Notes under the pieces: generated by a model
Told to the model about the DNA's origin: nothing
Seen by the model: the letters and a program-made list of their open reading frames with translations, nothing else
Databases searched by the model: none
Program-made: the position numbers and the translations under genes
In this document: one piece after another, positions 15,861 to 23,799 of the stretch
Layout: the number at the start of each line of letters is the position of its first letter
Position numbering within the stretch: position 1 is the stretch's first letter
Origin: DASQPA01 sp963757335
GTDB taxonomy: Bacteria > Acidobacteriota > Thermoanaerobaculia > Multivoradales > UBA5704
Assembly (NCBI GenBank): GCA_963757335.1
Contig: CAVWRJ010000025.1
Location: forward strand, 1,054,001 to 1,118,000
Reading direction: 5' to 3'
Length of the DNA: 64,000 nucleotides

Positions 15861-18349
15861 GCGGACCTCCGGGTGACCAGGTTGACGAGGCGGCCGGGGA
15901 CGACGACCGCCCGGGCGAGCTCGCGACCGACCAGGAATTCCTGGACCTTGTCGCTCGCTAGAGCGGTGTCCTTGACCTCCTGCTCCGGCGCCTCGGCGTC
16001 GACCTCGATCCGGTCGCGGAGCTTGCCGTCGACCTGCACCACGAGAGTGATGCGGTCGCGGCGGATCTTCGCTTCGTCGAAGACCGGCCAGGTCGATTCG
16101 AGCAGGGTCTCGACATGGCCGCGCCGCTCCCACAGCTCTTCCGTGATGTGCGGTGCGAGCGGGTGGAGCAGCTGGACCAGAGTGTCGAACGTTTCCTCGC
16201 AGAGGAGGCGCGACGCCGTCTTCTCGTCGAGCGCCCGGGTGAGGGCGTTCAAAAGCTCCATGAGCGACGCCACTGCGGTGTTGTAGGAGAAGCGCTCCAT
16301 GCTCTGGGTCACCCGCTGGATGGTCAGGTGGCGCTGCCGTTCGAGCTCGGCCTCGGTCGGCGCCGGGGCGGTCGGCGGCGCCTCGGGAAGGCGCTCGGCG
16401 CTCCGCCAGAGCCGGTTCAGAAACCGGTTGGCGCCCGAAACCGCCTCGTCGCTCCACTCCGCCTCCTTCTCCGGCGGGCCGATGAAGAGGGTGTAGACGC
16501 GCTCGGTGTCCGCCCCCATCTGATCGATCAGAGTGTCCGGCGAGACCGTGTTGCCGCGCGACTTCGACATCTTCTCCACCCGGCCGGTCTTCTCCGAGTA
16601 GCGGGTGATCATCCCCTGGTTGAAGAGGTCGGTGAACGGCTCCTCGAAGCCCACCAGGCCGAAGTCGTGGAGGACGCGGCAGAGGAAGCGCGAGTAGAGC
16701 AGGTGCAGAATGGCGTGCTCGATGCCGCCGATGTACTGGTCGATCGGCGCCCAGCGGTTCGCCACCTCGGGGTCGAACATGCGGCGCGGCGTCGCGCGGC
16801 GAGAGGAAGCGCAGGTAATACCAGGAGCTGTCGACGAAGGTGTCCATGGTGTCGGTCTCGCGGCGAGCCGCGGCGCCACACTTCGGGCATTGGGTCTCGA
16901 CGAACGCCTTCGAGCGCGACAGCGGATTGCCCTCGCGGCCGGTGAACTCGACGTCGTAGGGCAGCTCGACGGGGAGCTCGCTTTCGGGCACCGGCACCAT
17001 GCCGCACTTCTCGCAGTAGACGATGGGGATGGGCGTCCCCCAGTAGCGCTGGCGGGAGATCAGCCAGTCGCGGAGCCGGTAGACCACCTGGCGCCGGCCG
17101 AAGCCCTCGGCCGCCATCCAGTCGACGAATTTGGTGATCGTCTCCTCGCCGTCCGGCAGACCGTCGAACGGCGCGGCGTTCTTGATCACCCCCTGGTGGA
17201 GGATCGGCTCGGTGAGGTCGGCCGGATCGATCTCGGCGTCCTCCGGGGCTTCCGGGTGATACACCAGCCGGACCGGCAGCCCCTCCTGGCGGGCGAAGGC
17301 GAGGTCGCGGGCGTCGTGGGCCGGCACCGCCATGATGGCGCCGGTGCCGTACTCGGGCAGCACGTAGTTGGCGAGCCAGATCGGGATCGCCTCGCCCGTC
17401 GCCGGGTTGATCGCGGTCTTTCCGGTGTCGCGCCCCTCCTTCGCCGTCTCCTCCGCCGAGCGCTCGATGCGCGGGGTGTTGCGCACGGTCTCGATCCAGG
17501 CCTCGATCGCCCCCCGCTCCGGGTGATCGGCGATCAGCCGGGCGGCCAGCGGGTGCTCGGGCGCCAGGACGAGAAAGGTGGCGCCGTGGATCGTGTCCGG
17601 CCGGGTCGAGAAGACGCTCAGCTTCTCCTGCCCGGAGGCGAGGGCGAAGTCGATCTCCCCCCCGGCCGAGCGGCCGATCCAGTTGCGCTGCATGATCTTG
17701 ACCTTCTCGGGCCAGCCGGTCAGCTGGTCCAAGCCCCCGAGCAGGCGCTCGGCGTAGTCGGTGATGCGGTAGAACCACTGTTCGAGGTCGCGCTGCACGA
17801 CCGGCGTGCCGCAGCGCTCGCAGGCGCCGTCCACCACCTGCTCGTTGGCGAGCACGGTCTGGCAGCTCGGGCACCAGTTGACCGGCGCCTTCTTCTTGTA
17901 GGCGAGCCCACCCTCCAGCATGCGCAGGAACAGCCACTGGTTCCAGCGGTAGTAGTCCGGGTTGCAGGAGGCGATCTCCTTCGACCAGTCGTAGAGAATC
18001 CCCCAGCGCTTGAACTGCTCCTTCATCACCTTGATGTTGGCGAGGGTCCAGTCGCGCGGATGGACGCCGCGCTGAATGGCGGCGTTCTCGGCCGGCAGGC
18101 CGAAGGCGTCCCAGCCCATGGGGTTGAAGGCCCGCTTGCCGTGCATGCGGAGGTAGCGGAAGAGCGCGTCGCCGAGGATGTAGTTGCGGCCATGCCCGAC
18201 ATGCAGGCGGTCCCCCGACGGGTAGGGGAACATCATCAGCATGTAGTACTTGTTGCGGCCCTGGCGCAGGTCGGTCTCGGCGACCCGGTGCTTCTCCCAG
18301 CGGTCCTGCCATTTGGCCTCGATGGCCTTGTGGTCGTATGGCTGCTCAT
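15857..18349 (-). CDS. leuS: leucyl-tRNA synthetase (two apparent frameshifts)
   Basis: Class I synthetase that charges tRNA-Leu, with an editing (CP1) domain. The catalytic HIGH-type motif is in MFPYPSGDRLHVGHGRNY near the N terminus, and KMSKSRGN is present downstream. Zinc-finger Cys pairs occur (NWCPSCQTVLANEQVVDGAC; CEKCGMV). Two one-base faults break the frame. Near 18343 the start codon (18349) is out of phase with QPYDHKAIEAKWQDRW. Near 16781 the frame moves between YYLRFLSPRDAAP and MFDPEVANRWAPIDQYIGG. The coding quality on both sides is excellent, so sequencing or assembly indels are more likely than decay. Corrected length is about 830 residues, normal for LeuS. It is translationally coupled to lptE. 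Confidence 0.92.
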
Positions 18350-18408
18350 CGTCTCTCTCCGCGTTCTCCGCGTCTATCCAAACAAGACCCTATTTCAGGG
18401 GGTTCCCG

Positions 18409-18936
18409 CTACGTCAGGCTGCCGGGGAAGGTGTGCTGCTTCAGCAGCCCGTCGAGCAGGCCGTTGACGAAACGTCCCGACTGCTCGGAGCCGAACTTCT
18501 TGGCGAGCTCGATCGCTTCGTCGACCACCACGAGCTTCGGGATGTCCATCTCGAAGAGCATCTCGTAGACGGCGAGGCGGAGGATGTTGCGGTCGACGGC
18601 GGGCATCCGTTCCAGCCGCCAGTTGTCGGCCTGGCCGCGGATCATGTCGTCGATCTGCTGGCGGTGGTCCAAGGTGCCGCGGACCAACGCCTGGGCGTAC
18701 AGGAAGGCGTCCTCCACCCGCTTCCGGCGCTTGTCATACTCGGCGCGATCTTCGAGAGCGCCCGGGCCAGGGCGCCCCGCTTTGGCAGCCTCACCCTCCT
18801 CCGGGGTCTCACGGGCGACGTACTCGGCGACATCGAAGGTGTTGAAGATCTGCGGCAGGTGGCTCCCCCCCAGATCGTTCTGGTAGAGCATCTGCACCGC
18901 CATTTCCCGCGCCGTTCGCCGCTTTCCTACTGCCAT
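18409..18936 (-). CDS. nusB: transcription antitermination/rRNA processing factor NusB
   Basis: A 175-residue NusB that binds boxA RNA with NusE in rRNA antitermination. It shows KRRTAREMAVQMLYQNDL at the start, a charged Pro/Gly-rich insertion of about 25 residues (around 40-65), then RMPAVDRNILRLAVYEML and PKLVVVDEAIELAKKFGSE, the family core, ending FVNGLLDGLLKQ. The start MAVGKRRT at 18936 fits the family better than the Met four codons upstream. The ribH-nusB adjacency is common in bacteria. Confidence 0.93.
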   Translation of the reverse strand: MAVGKRRTAREMAVQMLYQNDLGGSHLPQIFNTFDVAEYVARETPEEGEAAKAGRPGPGALEDRAEYDKRRKRVEDAFLYAQALVRGTLDHRQQIDDMIRGQADNWRLERMPAVDRNILRLAVYEMLFEMDIPKLVVVDEAIELAKKFGSEQSGRFVNGLLDGLLKQHTFPGSLT

Positions 18937-19124
18937 GGCTCGCCTCAAAGACCCCTGACTACGACGGAGATGTCCGCCTGCTTGCTGCCGACCTCGATCG
19001 CTTAAGTTGGTGATTCAGGATATCGCGCCGGCACCAACCGCGGACCGGCTCGGGTCCCAATGATAACGGGTGACGGCATCTTAGGCTAGGCGCGCCAAGA
19101 CCGCCTAGACCCGCCTAGGCCCGC

Positions 19125-19599
19125 CTACACCCGAAGCCGCGCAAAGAGGTCGGCCATCTCGAGCGCGGCCAGGGCCGCCTCCCACCCCTTGTTGCCGGCC
19201 TTCCCGCCCGCCCGCTCCTGCGCCTGCTCGGAGCTGTCGCAGGTGAGGACGCCGAAGCCGACCGGGATGCGGTGGCGCTCGGTGACCGCGGCCACCCCGC
19301 GGCTGCACTCGGTGCAGAGGAAGTCGAAGTGCGGCGTCTCGCCCCGGATGACGACGCCCAGGGCGAGGAGCCCCTGGAGATCGCCGCGAGCGGCGAGCTC
19401 CTCCAGGGCACCCGGGATCTCCCAGGCGCCCGGCACCCGTACCAGCCGGATGTCCCCCGCCACCACCCCATGCCGGCAGCAGGCAGTCGACGGCCCCGGC
19501 GACGAGCGGATCGACGATCCGGCTGTTGAACCGGGAAGCCACGATCCCGAACTTCCGCCCCGCCCCGGCGAGGGTCCCCACTGTCTCTTCGATGTCCAT
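19125..19599 (-). CDS. ribH: 6,7-dimethyl-8-ribityllumazine synthase (apparent frameshift)
   Basis: Penultimate enzyme of riboflavin synthesis. The N-terminal half reads KFGIVASRFNSRIVDPLVAG from the ATG at 19599. After a single extra base near 19474 the frame changes to RHGVVAGDIRLVRVPGAWEIP, then ALGVVIRGETPHFDFLCTE and VGFGVLTCDSSEQAQERAG. The substrate-binding VPGAWEIP and GxTPHFDF motifs are intact, so the fault is probably an indel error. Corrected length ~157 residues, normal. A tandem cccgccta repeat follows the stop. Confidence 0.9.
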
Positions 19600-19633
19600 A
19601 GGAGGTCCTTTACGGCTGCGCGAGTATATCGGA

Positions 19634-20359
19634 TCAGGAGCGGCCGGCGCGAGCCCCGCGCTCCGCGGCCAGCTGGCGAAGGAAGAGGCCGTAGCTCGGC
19701 GCCAGGAGGCTCTTCATGAGGATGTCGACGAGGAGCCCGCTCGCCGCGAGCCCCATCAACTGGTACTCCGGCCGCTCGAAGGGCCAGGCACGACGGACGA
19801 GGAGGGGTCGCGCGAAGAGGCAGCCCAGGAGCACGAAGGCGAAGACCCGGAGCACCGACCAGGGGACCCAGGCGGCAATGGCGCCGAGGAGCGGGTGGGC
19901 GCTCGCCACGGCGTAGCACCCCACGAAGTAGCTCATGTAGCCGACCAGGAAGGCCCCGAGGACGAGGCCGAGGTAGCCGGCGCTCGCCCAGGCGAGGACG
20001 AGGAAGACCGCCAGGTGGAGGAGGTGGATGGGGAGGAAGACCGCCGGGTGGTTCTCGGGCGCCTCGCCGGTCGCGATCCAGCCGAACATCTCCTTCCGGT
20101 AGGCCTCGCCGTGGAGGATCGCCTTCCCCGCCGCTCCCGGCCCCCCAGGATCGATCGCGACGAGGGCGATCACCCCGGCCGAGAGGAGGAGGGCCCAGAG
20201 GAGCCCGAGCGACCAGGCGCCGAGATAGTCCTGTCGCCGCACCCGGGCCGCGAACGCCGGGTAGAGGGTGAGCGGGGCGAGGAGCGGCAGCGCCCAACGC
20301 CCCCCCGGCAGCAGGCCGAGCCAGGGGAGGAAGGGGGTGAGGACGAGGAGCCAGCTCAC
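19634..20359 (-). CDS. polytopic membrane protein of unknown function
   Basis: A 241-residue, strongly hydrophobic protein with roughly six to seven membrane segments (for example WALLLSAGVIALVAI, LLHLAVFLVLAWASAGYLG and VLRVFAFVLLGCLFARPLLV). I do not recognise the family. A conserved-looking polar loop GEAYRKEMFGWIATGEAPE lies between segments two and three. The GTG start at 20359 overlaps the stop of the short-chain dehydrogenase gene (GTGA), so the two are probably translated together. The shorter start is preferred because the upstream frame is antisense-like low complexity. Confidence 0.7.
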   Translation of the reverse strand: MSWLLVLTPFLPWLGLLPGGRWALPLLAPLTLYPAFAARVRRQDYLGAWSLGLLWALLLSAGVIALVAIDPGGPGAAGKAILHGEAYRKEMFGWIATGEAPENHPAVFLPIHLLHLAVFLVLAWASAGYLGLVLGAFLVGYMSYFVGCYAVASAHPLLGAIAAWVPWSVLRVFAFVLLGCLFARPLLVRRAWPFERPEYQLMGLAASGLLVDILMKSLLAPSYGLFLRQLAAERGARAGRS

Positions 20360-21075
20360 AGCGCCCCTCCGGCAGGGCCGAGGTGGATCTCCTCGACCAG
20401 GGTGCCGGGATCGGCGTCGAGCGCCCAGCCGACCGCCCGCGCCACCTCGCCCGGCCGCACCATGGCGGCGCGGTCCCAGGTCCCCGGCACCCCCTCCCAG
20501 ATCGGGGTGTCGGTCGCCCCCGGGTAGAGGGCGGTGAGCTTGATCCCGCTGCCAGTGAGCTCCTCGCGGAGGGCGGCGACCAGCCCGGCCAACCCCCACT
20601 TGCTGGCGCAGTAGGCCGACCAGCCGGGAAAGCCCCGGCGGGCGGCGACCGAGAGGAGGGGGAAGATGAAGCCCCTCCCCCGCCGGCGCATGGCGGGAAG
20701 GAAGGCGCGGAAGAGGTGGAAGGCTCCGGTCAGGTTGGTCGCCACGACCTCCGTGAAGTCCTCGGGCGGTAGCTCTTCGAGCGGCTGGATGCGGGCGACC
20801 CCGGCAGCGGGGACGAGGATCTCCGCGCCGCCGAAGCGGTCCTCGACGAAAGCCGCGGCGCGATCGACCGCCGCCGGGTCGCGCACGTCGCAGGGGAGGG
20901 CGAGCCCGGCTTCAGGCGGGAGACCGGCCTCGGCGAGCACCGCGTCGAGCGGCTCCCGGCGCCGGCCGAGGAGGGCCAGAGGGTGTCCGCGCCGGGCGAG
21001 CTCCAGGGCGATCTCGCGCCCGATCCCCGAGCCGCCGCCGGACACCACCGCCACACCGCGCGCCTCGTTCGCCAT
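20356..21075 (-). CDS. short-chain dehydrogenase/reductase
   Basis: A 239-residue classical SDR, an NAD(P)-dependent oxidoreductase. It shows the nucleotide motif VVSGGGSGIGREIALELA (residues 9-26), CDVRD, the structural TNLTGAFHLFRA, catalytic Ser in LLSVAAR and YxxxK as YCASKWG. The NNAG stabilising motif is VPAAGVA here. ALYPGATDTPIWEGVP follows. An Arg in the first loop (GRRREP) suggests NADP preference. The substrate is unknown. It is translationally coupled to the following membrane protein. Confidence 0.9.
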   Translation of the reverse strand: MANEARGVAVVSGGGSGIGREIALELARRGHPLALLGRRREPLDAVLAEAGLPPEAGLALPCDVRDPAAVDRAAAFVEDRFGGAEILVPAAGVARIQPLEELPPEDFTEVVATNLTGAFHLFRAFLPAMRRRGRGFIFPLLSVAARRGFPGWSAYCASKWGLAGLVAALREELTGSGIKLTALYPGATDTPIWEGVPGTWDRAAMVRPGEVARAVGWALDADPGTLVEEIHLGPAGGAL

Positions 21076-21111
21076 GCGGGGGAGCATAGCGCAGCCGGGA
21101 AGAGCGAACGC

Positions 21112-21200
21112 GGGGTGGCTCCGTTTGGCTCCGAGGACCTGCGACTGGCTGCGCGGAGCGCCCGAAGGAGCAGGCCCGCAGGACGAAACGGAGCCACCCC
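21112..21200. repeat. palindromic intergenic element, copy B
   Basis: Terminal arms ggggtggctccgttt (21112-21126) and aaacggagccacccc (21186-21200) are perfect inverted repeats. The inner ~53 bases are identical to copy A (9087-9169). It sits between divergent genes (SDR and DUF1003). Confidence 0.88.
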
Positions 21201-21238
21201 GCCGCCCCTCTGGCAGGGAAAGTGCTTTGCCAAGGTGC

Positions 21239-21772
21239 ATGTCCGAAGCCCACGACCGTTCAGCCGAAATCACCGCCGAGGTGACCGAGGAGAACGTCCG
21301 CACCATCGCCGACCTGGAGCGGGCGGCGATCGAGCGGCGCACCCTGACCGAGCGGGTGAGCGATGGCTTTACCCGGATCATGGGGAGCCTCCTCTTCCTC
21401 GCCGTGCACGTGCTCGGCCTCGGTGCCTGGTTCGCGCTCAACCTGCGGTTCTTCCCTGGAATCCACCCGTTCGACCCCTTCCCTTTCGGCATTCTCACCC
21501 TCATCGTCTCGACCGAGGGGGTCCTCCTCTCCATCTTCGTCCTCATCAGCCAGAACCGGATGACCCGCCAGTCCAACCAGCGGGCGCACCTGAACCTCCA
21601 GATCAGCCTCCTCGCCGAGCAGGAGATCACCAAGCTTCTCCAGGAGGTGCGCCACCTGGGCGAGCGGCTGGGGGTGGGTGAGGAGGGGGATGAGGAGGTC
21701 CAGCAGCTGAGCCACCGGACCCACCTGGGAACCCTGGCCGAGAAGCTCGAAAAAAGCCTGCCTGGAGACTGA
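21239..21772 (+). CDS. DUF1003 membrane protein
   Basis: A 177-residue protein with two adjacent membrane helices (FLAVHVLGLGAWFALNLRF and FGILTLIVSTEGVLLSIFVL) followed by the DUF1003 signature QNRMTRQSNQRAHLNLQISL and a cytoplasmic helical tail. The family has no established function. The ATG at 21239 directly follows the palindromic repeat, and the frame upstream is not coding-like. The N-terminal 40 residues are acidic and helical. Confidence 0.88.
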   Translation: MSEAHDRSAEITAEVTEENVRTIADLERAAIERRTLTERVSDGFTRIMGSLLFLAVHVLGLGAWFALNLRFFPGIHPFDPFPFGILTLIVSTEGVLLSIFVLISQNRMTRQSNQRAHLNLQISLLAEQEITKLLQEVRHLGERLGVGEEGDEEVQQLSHRTHLGTLAEKLEKSLPGD

Positions 21773-21895
21773 GCGGCTCGTAGCCTAAAGGCACAAAATT
21801 TGCTGAGACTCTTCTCTACCGCCTCGTCGTCGAGACGGCAGGTCAGCACCCAGGCTGTACCGACCTTGTAAAACCTGCCGAGGAAAGGAAGTACG

Positions 21896-22882
21896 ATGTT
21901 CTATCACGTCAAAGAGCTGCAGTACGACGCCCGTGTCACCCGCCGCGATCCCTTCTTCGCCAAGCTGCTCTTGGAGCAGTTCGGCGGCCCCAATGGCGAG
22001 CTCAAGGCGGCCATGCAGTACTTCGTCCAGGCGTTCGGCGCCCGGAAGCCCTACCCCGATAAGTACGACCTCCTGATGGATATCGCGACCGAGGAGTTCA
22101 GCCACCTGGAGATCGTCGGGGCGACCATCACCATGCTCCTCGACGGGATCAACGGCGACTTGAAGAACGCCGCGGAGGAGAGCGAGATCATGCGCCTCCT
22201 CAAGGGCCCGGCGGAGAAAGAGACCTTCATCCACCAGGCGATGACCGATCCCATGTTCCTCGTCCACACGGGCGGCGGACCCGCCCTGACGAGCGCCAAC
22301 GGCATTCCCTGGAGCGGCACCTACGTCAATGCCAACGGCGACCTCTCGGTCGACCTGCGCTCGAACATCGCCGCCGAGTCGCGGGCCAAGATCACCTATG
22401 AGTACCTCCTCCAGTTCACCGACGACCCCGCGGTCCAGGACAGCCTGCGCTTCCTGATGACCCGCGAGATCGCCCACTTCCAGATGTTCTCGGCCGCGCT
22501 GGACACCATCCAGCCCAACTTCCCGCCCGGCGTCCTCCAGGGCGATCCGCGCTTCACCCACACCTACTTCAACATGTCGAACGGCACCGACGCGCGCGGG
22601 CCGTGGAACCAGGGGCAGGGGCCGTGGGGCGCCGGCGAGAGCTGGGAGTACATCGAGGATCCGCTCCGCCACGTGGTCAAGACCCAGGGGTTGAAGGACG
22701 AGAAGATCGCCGGCTCCAAGAAGACCCTGGCCGATGTCGAGCGGATGAACCGCCAGCTCTCGAAGCAGCGGAGCGCGGAGATCAAGGCGACGAGCGGCAG
22801 CGGGCCGAGCCGGTGGTCGGCCTTCCCGCAGACCGAGCTCGCGGCGCCGGTGGCCGTGGGCGCCAGGGAGTCGGAGCGCTGA
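21896..22882 (+). CDS. manganese (non-heme) catalase
   Basis: A 328-residue di-manganese catalase that breaks down hydrogen peroxide in the cytoplasm. The four-helix bundle shows ELKAAMQYFVQAFG, TEEFSHLEIVGATITMLL (Glu/His ligands) and the second pair in MTREIAHFQMFSAALD. The intervening loop GGGPALTSANGIPWSGTYV is typical. The C-terminal ~90 residues have the usual FNMSNG region and an extended Lys/Arg tail. The start MFYHVKELQYDARV matches the family, with GGAAAGGAAG upstream. An oxidative-stress role is supported by family knowledge; regulation is not visible. Confidence 0.95.
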   Translation: MFYHVKELQYDARVTRRDPFFAKLLLEQFGGPNGELKAAMQYFVQAFGARKPYPDKYDLLMDIATEEFSHLEIVGATITMLLDGINGDLKNAAEESEIMRLLKGPAEKETFIHQAMTDPMFLVHTGGGPALTSANGIPWSGTYVNANGDLSVDLRSNIAAESRAKITYEYLLQFTDDPAVQDSLRFLMTREIAHFQMFSAALDTIQPNFPPGVLQGDPRFTHTYFNMSNGTDARGPWNQGQGPWGAGESWEYIEDPLRHVVKTQGLKDEKIAGSKKTLADVERMNRQLSKQRSAEIKATSGSGPSRWSAFPQTELAAPVAVGARESER

Positions 22883-23736
22883 ACCTTTCCGCTCCCAAAG
22901 TCGAGGCGGTCCTCTTCACGGACCCTCTCTGCTCGTGGAGCTGGGCGTTCGAGGCTCCGGCCCGGCGCCTGCGCTACGAATTCGGGGAGCAGCTCGCCTG
23001 GCGCACCGCGCTGGGCGGGCTGCTCTCCGATTGGGAGAGCTTCGGCGATCCCTTGAACGACGTCACCCGGCCGGCCCAGATGGGGCCCTCCTGGAAAGAG
23101 GTCCACCACCTCTCCGGCATGCCGATCGACGAGTTGATCTGGCTTGTCGATCCCCCCGAGTCGTCCTACCCGGCCTCGGTCGCCGTCAAGGCGGCCGAGC
23201 TCCAGGGGGCGGCGGCCGGGGAGGCCTATCTCCGCCGGCTGCGCGAGGCGGTGATGCTCGAACGGCGGAACATCGCCCGCCGGGAGGTCCTCTCTGCCCT
23301 CGCCGACGAGCTCGCGTCCCGCGGGGAACTCCACTTCGACGCCGCGCGTTTCGACAACGACCTGGACGGCGAGGAGGCCCTGGACGCCTTTCGGGAGGAC
23401 GTAAAGGACGCCCGCTTCCGCGGCATCGCCCGCTTCCCCACTCTCCTCCTCCGCATTCCAGACGGCCACGGGGTGATCCAGGTCGGCTATCGTCCCTACC
23501 CCGCCCTCCGCGCCGCCCTCGCCCGGATCGCCCCGAACCTGGCCCCCCTCCACCCGGTCGACGACCCCGCCACCTACGCCGCCTACTGGCAGGGGGTCAC
23601 GGCGCGCGAGGCCGCCGAGGCTCTGGGAGTCACGACCGAAGCGGTCGAGCCGGCGCTCGCCGACGCGGTCGCTGCCGGGACTTTGACCCGCCGGGGATGG
23701 ATCTACGCTCCAGCTCCGAGCAGCTCCCCCGCATAG
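22879..23736 (+). CDS. DsbA/SpxH-like thioredoxin-fold protein with incomplete CxxC
   Basis: About 285 residues of the DsbA/FrnE/YjbH superfamily. The N terminus reads VEAVLFTDPLCSWSWAFEAP. Relatives have DPxCxWCW with a CxxC, but here the second Cys is Ser (C18-S-W-S21), so it cannot form the usual active-site disulfide. It continues SYPASVAVKAAELQG, RRNIARREVLSALADEL and FPTLLLRIPDG. A C-terminal helix-turn-helix-like stretch (TAREAAEALGVTTEAVEPALA) follows. The start is uncertain. The frame has no ATG near its beginning, and the best-placed codon is a CTG at 22879 overlapping the catalase stop; a GTG about 22 codons upstream is the alternative. An adaptor role in peroxide stress is only an inference. 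Confidence 0.65.
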   Translation: MNLSAPKVEAVLFTDPLCSWSWAFEAPARRLRYEFGEQLAWRTALGGLLSDWESFGDPLNDVTRPAQMGPSWKEVHHLSGMPIDELIWLVDPPESSYPASVAVKAAELQGAAAGEAYLRRLREAVMLERRNIARREVLSALADELASRGELHFDAARFDNDLDGEEALDAFREDVKDARFRGIARFPTLLLRIPDGHGVIQVGYRPYPALRAALARIAPNLAPLHPVDDPATYAAYWQGVTAREAAEALGVTTEAVEPALADAVAAGTLTRRGWIYAPAPSSSPA

Positions 23737-23799
23737 CCGTTCGGCGGGTCGTAGGATTGCTTCCTCGCGGTGGCCTGGCGGACGGGCGTCCTCGTCTCC

